Source of the DNA: RGIG5612 sp963591145 | Lineage (GTDB): Bacteria > Bacillota > Clostridia > Lachnospirales > Lachnospiraceae | Direction: 5' to 3' | Assembly: GCA_963591145.1 (NCBI GenBank) | Contig: CAVARE010000042.1 | Span: forward strand, 1 to 64,000 | Length of the DNA stretch: 64,000 bases | In this document: piece after piece, positions 26,101 to 32,387 of the stretch | How positions within the stretch are numbered: the first letter of the stretch is position 1 | Layout: the number at the start of each line of letters is the position of its first letter | The notes under the pieces: model-generated | What the model saw: only the letters and a program-made list of their open reading frames with translations | Told to the model about the DNA's origin: nothing | Database searches by the model: none | Position numbers and translations under genes: made by a program

Positions 26101-27898
26101 TGTGGCTAAGAAGGCTACAAGAGCTGAGGCTGCATCAGCAGCTGAGGAAACTGTTGAGGCTGAGACAGTGCCAGCGGCAGAAGCTGCATTGAAGAAGGCT
26201 GTTGAGGAGATTAAGGCTGAGCCGGCAGAGAGAATAGCAGAAGCTAAGGTAACTCCGGCAGCACAGAAAATTGCAGAGGTAGAGGCTGCAGAAACTAAAG
26301 CAGAACCAGAGATACAGTCATCAGCGGATGAATTTAACCTGGACGAGTTTATAAAGGATGAGATTGGAAGTGAGCCGGCACAGTCAGTTAAGTCAAAGGC
26401 TGCTGCAGCGCCACAGAAAGAGGCCACAGCTAAGGCCGATGAATCAGCGAACCTTGCGGCTTCTATAGAAGAGATTGTAGCTAAGTCTGCGAAATCACTT
26501 TCAAGAGAACAGAAGCATACAGCTAAGCCGATAGCGAAGTCATTACGTGCGAATGTTGGATTCTCGTCAGCTGTGGTTACACCTGCACAGGGAGTTGCAA
26601 GAAATGCAGCAACAGTTGCAGCAGCACAGAATATGGCAAATCCTGCGGCAGCAAGATTATTTGCGGAAAATCCTGAACCTGAAGTACCTTCAAAGGATAC
26701 AGCATCTAAGCTTCCTAAGCTGGTTATACCTGCATTTATTAAGAACAGATCAAGTCAGAAGCAGTCAGCAAGTCTGGATTCTAAGAGCCTGGATGAGATA
26801 CTTAACAGTACGATAAAGGACAATGACAAGAAGGAAGAAGGCTTTACGGTAAATGTAGACGAGCTGCTTGATGAGACTATTAAGGCAGATGAATGCAAGA
26901 AGAGTCAGATGTCAGAGGATTTGGATGGATTCAACCTGGACGATTTCATTAATCCTGATGGCGGAGAGGTTCAGAAGAATGCAGCTAAAAAGCAGGCTGT
27001 ATTTGATGAAATATTTGGAAACATAGAGAAGGATCTTAAGGTTAAGGACGAAGAAAGCAAACCTAAGAAGGCGACTGCAGCTGCAACGCAGCCTCTGCCT
27101 AAGATTCAGATTCAGAGCCCGGCCAGAAAGTTTGGAACAGGCGAATATAAGCTCAGCCGTGAGCAGAAGAAGGAATTAGCAGAATTCCTGCTCATTGACG
27201 GAATGGAAGAGGAAATCTGCTCAACAATCGCTAAGCTCGTTACGAAGAAAAAATCAGGAGATGAAACCGGTGGACATCTGATTGTTACAGGTGATGCTAA
27301 GACAGGCAAGACATTCCTGACAGTAGAAATCCTTAAGGCAGTTAACCAGGAAGTAGGACGTGGCAATTCACGAGTTGCGAAGGTACAGGCTCAGGCAATA
27401 AATGGCAAGAATATCATGGACATTTTGTCTAAGGTGAAGGATTCGGATCTTATCATTGAGAATATTGGAAGACTCGAGGATGATACGGTAATCGAACTCA
27501 TTCAGGCAGTAAGGGCAAGCAATGCTCCGACAATGATCATTCTGGAGGGAAATGAACTGGCAGCAGATACGATGATCCAGAACTTCCCGGATATCGGTAA
27601 GATATTTAAGACTAGAATAAACATTGGTGAGCTGACACTCACCCAGTGGGCAGATCTGGCACAGAAATATGCAGCCAGCCAGGGATATTCTATAGACGGT
27701 ATGGCTCAGCTGGCACTTCATGCTAAGATAGACCAGATCAACACACCAGATATGAGGCTCGGATTCAAGCAGGTGCGTCAGATAATTGATGATGCTATAG
27801 ACAAGGCCGAGAAGAGAAGCTCAGCGAAGCTGTTCTCAGCCTTTGGCAAGAAAAACGACGACGAGCTGACCCCCTTGATGGAAGACAACTTCATGTGA
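23177..27898 (+). CDS. Giant TPR / acidic low-complexity / AAA-like ATPase protein of unknown function
   Basis: A 1573-residue protein in four parts. Residues 1-200 are TPR-like helices (LEIVAKSYEALGRCDLAREALLIAY). About 200-800 is disordered and very acidic, with runs of D/E and Y between 440 and 775. About 880-990 is a Lys/Glu/Ala coiled coil. The C-terminus (1300-1573) is an ATPase-like domain with Walker A GDAKTGKT at 1372-1379, a Walker-B-like strand DLIIENI near 1424 and a SpoVK/CbbX-like tail (QKYAASQGYSIDGMAQLAL). The catalytic DE of Walker B reads EN, so hydrolysis is uncertain. It lies 31 bases behind recR, probably in the same operon. No signal peptide. I do not recognise a described function. 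Confidence 0.75.
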   Translation: MDKIEYRELIKSIKNRYLKKDYEGVIDLSDQLELERIREVSILEIVAKSYEALGRCDLAREALLIAYKRMPSGKRIAYNLAMLCIKLDDLDSAVMFYEDFCKIAPRDNQRLILKYEIGKAGGVPIKDLVRVLEVYNSREMDDKWEYELARLYHEMGDGEKCAATCDQVILWYANGEYEKKALQLKNMHKALTPEQQTRYEEIMAGILNDGATIVPIASKEEKAEAVEEMPAAESEADAAEAFASEQNAAEEGSNTAETEVPEAIETDVHENNKAEANVPTLEVPSEENWNKKRESAAEPAAQNPADQEIEYDTRHLGSEGEISVDNDNENIEGQMSVLSMIEAYKQKTVEDVDNKVGRDRAAQIMAEVASTHDSSALEEFEGDEAEFMQEGQVEVIEPEVPLFNREDVIEPADDGGEDLGERKAEFEFEKKSKTKQPVIEDEEVVDDEDEDSEYDDYDDEDDDYEEDIEDEEEDINDSAEDEPDEDEIDEDDYDDSDDEYEDDYDDEDDESEYDEEEYEEEEYRPVKTRSSRRKEKRRSMADDILADMVVDGGFTIEEEVEDDYDEEEDSEEELDEYDDDEAEGSENEHDDIETEDSEDDYDEDIEETEAECNDEIEDSEESAAEEETTEDYDETDIEEVEDEEPEAECNETDVEVEEADESEAAHDEAEIEEAEAETDDECEEVAALAEAAAEADVENDDIVIEDIKVEVECEEAEVEEPAAELEDADDECEDECGEADAEEFIDEYDEADAEDLEDEYPESEEDEDIADQVAAAFEAFDEGKTPKKNHKKVNPEKVIAGAAATAEQAAAGIGAAFGSLFKKNKKVQSEPERCEEDFIEEIDTPEGVFEVEREPEEVVVPRRGNKSQAKGKFAPEAPVSKEQVKAEKARIKAEKEKAKAEKAREKAEKIRKKAERLLAEKAKKEELAAARAAQEALEKEVAEQEVQPEEKKPKAKKAASSGELFQTVEPKKSTSVAKKATRAEAASAAEETVEAETVPAAEAALKKAVEEIKAEPAERIAEAKVTPAAQKIAEVEAAETKAEPEIQSSADEFNLDEFIKDEIGSEPAQSVKSKAAAAPQKEATAKADESANLAASIEEIVAKSAKSLSREQKHTAKPIAKSLRANVGFSSAVVTPAQGVARNAATVAAAQNMANPAAARLFAENPEPEVPSKDTASKLPKLVIPAFIKNRSSQKQSASLDSKSLDEILNSTIKDNDKKEEGFTVNVDELLDETIKADECKKSQMSEDLDGFNLDDFINPDGGEVQKNAAKKQAVFDEIFGNIEKDLKVKDEESKPKKATAAATQPLPKIQIQSPARKFGTGEYKLSREQKKELAEFLLIDGMEEEICSTIAKLVTKKKSGDETGGHLIVTGDAKTGKTFLTVEILKAVNQEVGRGNSRVAKVQAQAINGKNIMDILSKVKDSDLIIENIGRLEDDTVIELIQAVRASNAPTMIILEGNELAADTMIQNFPDIGKIFKTRINIGELTLTQWADLAQKYAASQGYSIDGMAQLALHAKIDQINTPDMRLGFKQVRQIIDDAIDKAEKRSSAKLFSAFGKKNDDELTPLMEDNFM

Positions 27899-28062
27899 AA
27901 AAAGTCCCGGACAGTAGATGAGAATTAGCTGTGCTTGCACAAGCTGATTCTCATCTATTGGACGGGCTAAACGACATGAGCATGTAGAGCGATAGCTCGG
28001 AATGCGAATGTCGTTGGATTGCGGGAGCACGAAGTGCGCAGCAATCCACTTTTTTCACAAAC
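27899..28062 (+). ncRNA. Family B structured element B2, candidate cis-acting RNA before the transketolase pair
   Basis: It begins at the stop codon of the giant gene. Helix I AGTCCCG/CGGGCT encloses the variable hairpin TAGATGAGAAT/ATTCTCATCTA, with an inner AGCT..GTGC-TT-GCAC..AGCT. Helix III AACGACAT/ATGTCGTT surrounds CATGAGCATGTA, helix IV GAGC-GATA-GCTC and CGGAATGCGAA. The 3' hairpin TGGATTGC/GCAATCCA with inner GCAC-GAA-GTGC ends in a run of T. Unpaired segments match B1 at 7017 while helices II, III and IV differ in sequence but still pair. It may serve as the terminator of the upstream unit, a leader of tkt, or both. Confidence 0.6.
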
Positions 28063-28180
28063 CAGAATGAAGAAGAGACGACAAGAGGTAAGCATGTAGA
28101 GCGATAGCTCGGAATGCGAATGTCGTTGGATTGCGGGAGCACGAAGTGCGCAGCAATCCACTTTTTTCACAAACCAGAAT
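27979..28180 (+). repeat. Perfect 90-bp tandem duplication of the 3' half of element B2
   Basis: Bases 27979-28068 and 28091-28180 are identical (period 112). Each copy contains helix IV, the conserved CGGAATGCGAA, one strand of helix III, the final hairpin and the T-run. The 22-base spacer re-creates the other helix III strand (ACGACA against TGTCGT), so the second copy still folds. A third fragment, TTTCACAAACCAGA, follows at 28181-28194. A family A arm fragment is at 28235-28254. Confidence 0.85.
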
Positions 28181-28326
28181 TTTCACAAACCAGATTTTTA
28201 TGTCATTTCTGACAAAAAAAATGAGACATGCAGTGGACTGCGCCGTCCTAGCACAACTAGAAATTCTGAATCGGAACGGCAGATATTAATATGAAAGAAT
28301 ATAAACAATCATATATAGGAGAAAAA

Positions 28327-29145
28327 ATGGATACTAAAAAACTGGAAGTAGTAGCAAATGAGATCCGAAAAGGAATAGTAACATCTATTCATGCCGCTAA
28401 GGCAGGACATCCGGGCGGATCTCTTTCAGCAGCAGATATCATGACATATCTGTATTTTGTTGAAATGAAGAACATTGATCCTAAGAACCCGAAGAATCCT
28501 GACAGAGACAGATTTGTTCTGTCTAAGGGACATGCGGCTCCTGTGCTGTATGCAACCCTGGCTCAGAAGGGATTCTTCCCTGTAGAAGATCTTGTTACAT
28601 TAAGAAAGATCGATTCATATCTTCAGGGCCATCCTGATATGAACAAGGTGCCTGGAGTCGATATGTCAACAGGATCACTCGGCCAGGGATTTTCTACAGC
28701 AGTAGGTATGGCATTGGCTGGCAAGATGGATAACAAGAACTATAGAGTTTATTCGCTCCTGGGAGATGGTGAGATTCAGGAGGGTCAGATCTGGGAAGCT
28801 TGCATGTTCGCAGGTGCCAGAAAGCTGGATAATCTCGTAGCGATCGTAGATAATAATGGACTTCAGATTGATGGAAATATCGCTGATGTATGCAGTCCAT
28901 ATCCTATTGATAAGAAGTTGGAAGCATTTAATTTCCATGTAGTTCATGCTGATGCTCATGATTTTGAATCCCTTAAGAAGGCATTTGACGAGGCTGCAGC
29001 AACCAAGGGTATGCCGACGGCAATTATTGCCAAGAGCATCAAGGGCAAAGGCGTATCATTTATGGAAAATGAAGCCGGATGGCATGGCAAGGCACCAAAT
29101 GATGAGCAGTATCAGCAGGCAATGGCTGAGTTAGAGAATAGATAA
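28327..29145 (+). CDS. tktN: Transketolase, N-terminal (thiamine diphosphate pyrophosphate-binding) subunit
   Basis: A 272-residue half-transketolase. AGHPGGSLSAADIMTYLYF, FVLSKGHAAPVLYATL, GSLGQGFSTAVGMALAG and the ThDP motif GDGEIQEGQIWEA...NNGLQIDG are all in place. With the next gene it forms the split transketolase common in Clostridia, exchanging two-carbon units between pentose, tetrose and hexose phosphates. Start is the ATG with AGGAG seven bases upstream; 12 extra codons upstream are unlikely. Element B2 and its duplicate lie in the leader. Confidence 0.95.
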   Translation: MDTKKLEVVANEIRKGIVTSIHAAKAGHPGGSLSAADIMTYLYFVEMKNIDPKNPKNPDRDRFVLSKGHAAPVLYATLAQKGFFPVEDLVTLRKIDSYLQGHPDMNKVPGVDMSTGSLGQGFSTAVGMALAGKMDNKNYRVYSLLGDGEIQEGQIWEACMFAGARKLDNLVAIVDNNGLQIDGNIADVCSPYPIDKKLEAFNFHVVHADAHDFESLKKAFDEAAATKGMPTAIIAKSIKGKGVSFMENEAGWHGKAPNDEQYQQAMAELENR

Positions 29146-29160
29146 AGGAGAGCCAGAAAT

Positions 29161-30111
29161 ATGAAAATCGATTTATCTGGAAATACAAAGGTAGCTACCA
29201 GAGACAGCTATGGAAATGCGTTAGTTGAAATCGGAAGAGAGCATCCGGAGCTTGTGGTACTCGATGCAGACCTTGCAGGAGCAACTAAGACCGGAACATT
29301 TAAGAAGGCTTTCCCTGACAGGCATATAGATTGCGGTATTGCAGAAGCAAATATGATGGGAATTGCAGCAGGCCTTGCTACCTGCGGTAAGGTACCATTT
29401 GCATCATCATTTGCAATGTTTGCAGCAGGAAGAGCATTTGAGCAGGTGAGAAATTCAATCGCTCATGCGGGACTTAACGTTAAGGTGGCAGCAACACATG
29501 CAGGTGTGTCAGTCGGCGAAGACGGCGCTACACATCAATGCGTTGAGGATATCTCATTGATGAGAACCATCCCTGGAATGACTGTTATAAATCCTGCAGA
29601 TGATGTTGAAGCCAGGGCTGCAGTATGGGCAGCATTTAATTACAACGGTCCTGTATATATCAGATTGGGACGACTGGCAGTTCCTGTCATCTACGATGAA
29701 ACAGAATACAAGTTCGAGATGGGCAAGGGAGTAGTAGTAAGAGAAGGCACGGATCTTACAATATTTGCAACCGGACTGGAAGTATACGAAAGCCTTAAGG
29801 CAGCAGAAAAGCTGGCAGAGGAAGGCATTAATGCGGAAGTAATTGATATACATACAATTAAACCAATTGATGCAGAACTTATTGTTAAGAGCGTATCTAA
29901 GACTAAGAGAGCCGTGACAGTTGAAGAACATTCACTGATCGGCGGCCTTTATAGCGCAGTATGTGAAGTCCTGGCTGCAAATGCACCGGCTCAGGTATTA
30001 GGAATCGGCGTGCATGACTGCTATGGCCACTCAGGTGAGGCTAAAGCACTGCTGCATGAATTTAAGCTTGATGCAGAGGGCATTTACGAGCAGATCAAAG
30101 CGGCGCTGTAA
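29161..30111 (+). CDS. tktC: Transketolase, C-terminal (pyrimidine-binding) subunit
   Basis: A 316-residue partner of the preceding gene, 15 bases downstream with AAGGAGAG before the ATG. ELVVLDADLAGATKTGTFKK, DCGIAEANMMGIAAGLA with the catalytic glutamate, and FASSFAMFAAGRAFEQVRNSI are typical. The C-terminal domain has RAVTVEEHSLIGGLYSAV. Together the two subunits equal one full transketolase. A strong terminator follows. Confidence 0.95.
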   Translation: MKIDLSGNTKVATRDSYGNALVEIGREHPELVVLDADLAGATKTGTFKKAFPDRHIDCGIAEANMMGIAAGLATCGKVPFASSFAMFAAGRAFEQVRNSIAHAGLNVKVAATHAGVSVGEDGATHQCVEDISLMRTIPGMTVINPADDVEARAAVWAAFNYNGPVYIRLGRLAVPVIYDETEYKFEMGKGVVVREGTDLTIFATGLEVYESLKAAEKLAEEGINAEVIDIHTIKPIDAELIVKSVSKTKRAVTVEEHSLIGGLYSAVCEVLAANAPAQVLGIGVHDCYGHSGEAKALLHEFKLDAEGIYEQIKAAL

Positions 30112-30139
30112 AGCGATCTGATTTCATAGTAATTCAATC

Positions 30140-30213
30140 AATACGACTGCCAGCTAGCAGTACTCGTACTCAAATGATATTCGTACTCGTACTACTGCTG
30201 GCGGTCGTATTTT
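30140..30213 (+). terminator. Long terminator hairpin after tktC
   Basis: AATACGACTGCCAGC..AGCAGTACTCGTAC pairs with GTAC..GTACTACTGCTGGCGGTCGTATTTT, about 24 bp with few mismatches, ending in T's. A family C-type fragment (ATTCTGAATAGTTTAC, 30220-30235) follows. Confidence 0.85.
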
Positions 30214-30285
30214 GTTAAAAATTCTGAATAGTTTACAAGAATTTAAGAGACTATTACTCGAAATAAGTGTTGAATGAAAGTAAAT

Positions 30286-30329
30286 GTTCATGCGCTGGGA
30301 CGGCATGCCGAGGTTCACAGCACATGAAC
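30286..30329 (+). repeat. Minimal family A hairpin (A5)
   Basis: GTTCATG and CATGAAC form the outer stem, then GCTG/CAGC, an internal loop of GGGA against AGGTTCA, and CGGC-AT-GCCG. It keeps the internal-loop sequences of family A but has lost the whole apical module, and its outer stem is of different, still paired, sequence. It lies at the 3' end of the converging phosphatidyltransferase gene. Confidence 0.65.
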
Positions 30330-30352
30330 TGTATTTATGTGAAGTGATGAAT

Positions 30353-31069
30353 CTATTTTGCCTTGCTGGACTTATACTGCTTGATGGAATCCTTGACATT
30401 ATCATATGTTATTGGATTTTCCCTGGAGTCGTCACCAGACACCTTATCAAGGGGATAGATGTCTGTGGACAGCGGTTTTTTCTGCTCATTCAGGTATTCT
30501 AACCATAATACGAAATACTCTCTCATGTATACGCAGAACGACAGAAGCATGAATGCGGCTGCGAATCCTATCATGATTGTGACCAATGAATTAGGCACAT
30601 GTGGGAGAGCTACGCAGACAAGCATGACTATGAATAATACTACGGTGCAGATCTTGCCGCACCACATGGCACCCTGGATATGCTTGCCGCGGGTGAATAA
30701 ATATGCACTGACGATCAAGGACAGGATCTCTTTGATGCCATATATAACTATAAGGAAGATGAACCATTTATAGCGCATGCATACGCATATCATCATGGAG
30801 AACTGCATGGCCTTGTCTGCCAGGGGATCGATGATCTTACCCAGGTCGGATATCATGTTCCAATGGCGCGCAATAAAGCCATCAGCGACATCGGTAATGC
30901 CGGAGATGACAATAATACCTGCCGCCACTATGTGATCCTCTGGAGTTGCTGCATTAGAATATACAACAATAAAGATTGGAACCAGCAACAGTCTTATATA
31001 AGTAAGAATGTTGGGCAGCAATAAAAAGTCTTCTTTTCGAATTTTCATGTCAGATTTCTTGAAAAACAT
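30353..31069 (-). CDS. CDP-alcohol phosphatidyltransferase (PgsA-like)
   Basis: A 238-residue membrane enzyme. The full CDP-alcohol motif is present: D-VA-DG-FI-AR, eight residues, G-KII-D-PLA-D (about residues 60-82). About five hydrophobic helices follow and the C-terminal 40 residues are hydrophilic. It probably makes phosphatidylglycerophosphate or a related phospholipid from CDP-diacylglycerol; the acceptor alcohol cannot be read from sequence, and the tail is longer than in ordinary PgsA. The start is uncertain: ATG at 31069 or 31048, neither with a clear Shine-Dalgarno. Monocistronic, minus strand. Confidence 0.85.
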   Translation of the reverse strand: MFFKKSDMKIRKEDFLLLPNILTYIRLLLVPIFIVVYSNAATPEDHIVAAGIIVISGITDVADGFIARHWNMISDLGKIIDPLADKAMQFSMMICVCMRYKWFIFLIVIYGIKEILSLIVSAYLFTRGKHIQGAMWCGKICTVVLFIVMLVCVALPHVPNSLVTIMIGFAAAFMLLSFCVYMREYFVLWLEYLNEQKKPLSTDIYPLDKVSGDDSRENPITYDNVKDSIKQYKSSKAK

Positions 31070-31149
31070 ATGATAAAGTATATTTTAATAAAATGAAATT
31101 GTCAATGACTCAGAATGCGCAAAAAAGCCTTTAAATCAAGGGAATTTCG

Positions 31150-31177
31150 TTGACAAACAAATCTATTTCAGTATAAT
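31150..31177 (+). promoter_or_regulatory. Sigma-A promoter of the HU gene
   Basis: Consensus TTGACA (31150-31155), 16-base spacer, consensus TATAAT (31172-31177), 62 bases before the start codon. The strongest-looking promoter in the window, as expected for an abundant protein. Confidence 0.88.
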
Positions 31178-31239
31178 AATACCCGTCGAGAATTCATAGA
31201 AAAGAATGTTAAGAAGATAAACATTTTAGGAGGAAAGAA

Positions 31240-31512
31240 ATGAATAAAGTTGAATTAGTAGAAGCTATGGCTGAGAAGACTGGTATGAGCAAGAAGGATG
31301 CAGAAGCAGCATTAAAGGCTTTCACTGGTATTATTCAGAACGAATTAAAGAAGGGCGAGAAGGTTTCACTCGTTGGCTTTGGTACATTCGAAGTAGCTAA
31401 GAGAGCAGCACGCAAGGGCCGCAATCCACAGACTGGCGAAGAAATGAAGATCAGCGCATCTAAGTCTCCAAAATTCAAGGCAGGTAAGGCATTCAAGGAT
31501 GCTCTTAACTAA
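31240..31512 (+). CDS. hup: DNA-binding protein HU
   Basis: A 90-residue histone-like protein of standard length. MNKVELVEAMAEKTGMSKKDAEAALKAF is the dimer helix region; VSLVGFGTFEVAKRAARKGRNPQTGEEM is the DNA-bending arm with the RNPQTG tip, and KAGKAFKDALN ends it. GGAGG lies six to seven bases before the ATG. Own promoter and own terminator. Confidence 0.97.
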   Translation: MNKVELVEAMAEKTGMSKKDAEAALKAFTGIIQNELKKGEKVSLVGFGTFEVAKRAARKGRNPQTGEEMKISASKSPKFKAGKAFKDALN

Positions 31513-31555
31513 TCAAGTCCCCTGGTTGAGGTTAGATTTGCTACAAATGAATAAA

Positions 31556-31607
31556 GAGGGGCTACCGCATATTAACAGAACAGTAATTCTGATGCGGTAG
31601 CCCTTTT
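31556..31607 (+). terminator. Terminator of the HU gene
   Basis: GGGCTACCGCAT pairs with ATGCGGTAGCCC over 12 bp; TTTT follows. The 243 bases from here to the S4 gene contain no other element I recognise apart from an AT-rich probable promoter region near 31680-31725. Confidence 0.9.
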
Positions 31608-31849
31608 AGTTTGCCTGAGTTTTATCGGCGCGAGGATAATTATCTGAATTTTCTGTGAATTGGCTTATGTGAATTTAATATAATGTTTTTATTTGCATTG
31701 AAATAGGGTACAATAAAATGTGACTTTGGGCAGGTGAACTGGGCAGATTTGCAGCGAATTGTAAGTCATGGTGATGAGAATATGTCGTTTATTGCAGATT
31801 TATCCGGGGAAATGTCCGCATGATCAGAGGGGAAGCGTGAATTCAGAAT

Positions 31850-32089
31850 ATGAGAATAGATAAATATCTGAAAGTATCAAGACTGATAAAACGGCGCACC
31901 GTAGCCAATGATGCATGTGATGCAGGACGTATCAGCGTCAACGGCAAGCCGGTTAAGGCATCTTATGACGTTAAGGTGGGCGACATAATAGAGATCGGGT
32001 TCGGAACTAAGAATGTTAGGGCTGAGGTGACGAGCCTGCAGGAAAGCATTCGCAAGGAGGATGCTTCGGAAATGTTCAAGTTGTTATGA
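31850..32089 (+). CDS. rqcP: S4-domain RNA-binding protein, RqcP/YabO-like
   Basis: A 79-residue single S4 domain: MRIDKYLKVSRLIKRRTVANDACDAGRISVNGKPVKASYDVKVGDIIEI. In Firmicutes the protein of this size upstream of divIC is RqcP (YabO), which works with RqcH in ribosome-associated quality control by helping alanine tailing on stalled 50S subunits. The order S4-divIC-tilS-hpt-ftsH is the well-known conserved cluster. The Shine-Dalgarno (GAGGGGAAG) is unusually far from the ATG (about 14 bases). The stop overlaps divIC by four bases. Confidence 0.9.
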   Translation: MRIDKYLKVSRLIKRRTVANDACDAGRISVNGKPVKASYDVKVGDIIEIGFGTKNVRAEVTSLQESIRKEDASEMFKLL

Positions 32090-32385
32090 AAAACGGCATA
32101 AAGGCAAGGATTAAAAAAAATAGAATAATTGCTGTATGCATAGCCATTGTGGCAATAGGATTTTGTATTTTGATGTTGGCACAGATTCTTAATTTGCGAA
32201 AAAAAAGTGCCGACCTGGAGGAACGAAATGCCCGTTTGGAAGAACAACTGAATGAACAGAAGAAAAGACAGGAAGAATTAGACGGCGAAGAGGATTATAT
32301 AAATACGCAGGATTATATAGAAGAAAAGGCGAAATCCTACGGGTATGTATACCCTGATGAGATAATATTTAAAAGGGAAGACTGA
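32086..32385 (+). CDS. divIC: Septum formation initiator, DivIC/FtsB family
   Basis: A 99-residue protein with a basic start, one transmembrane helix (IIAVCIAIVAIGFCILMLAQ, residues 13-32), a coiled coil (residues 35-65) and a short outer domain ending YVYPDEIIFKRED, the typical DivIC/FtsB layout. It takes part in the FtsL-DivIB complex of the divisome. The ATG overlaps the rqcP stop (ATGA). Confidence 0.9.
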   Translation: MKNGIKARIKKNRIIAVCIAIVAIGFCILMLAQILNLRKKSADLEERNARLEEQLNEQKKRQEELDGEEDYINTQDYIEEKAKSYGYVYPDEIIFKRED

Positions 32386-32387
32386 AA

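Noticed and set aside
27836..28170. Three overlapping minus-strand open frames with repeated peptide blocks
   Set aside because: The repeated peptides arise from the 90-bp tandem DNA duplication of element B2, not from a repeat protein.
27979..28180. CRISPR-like repeats
   Set aside because: Only two 90-bp units with a 22-base spacer; no array, and the repeats form terminator hairpins.
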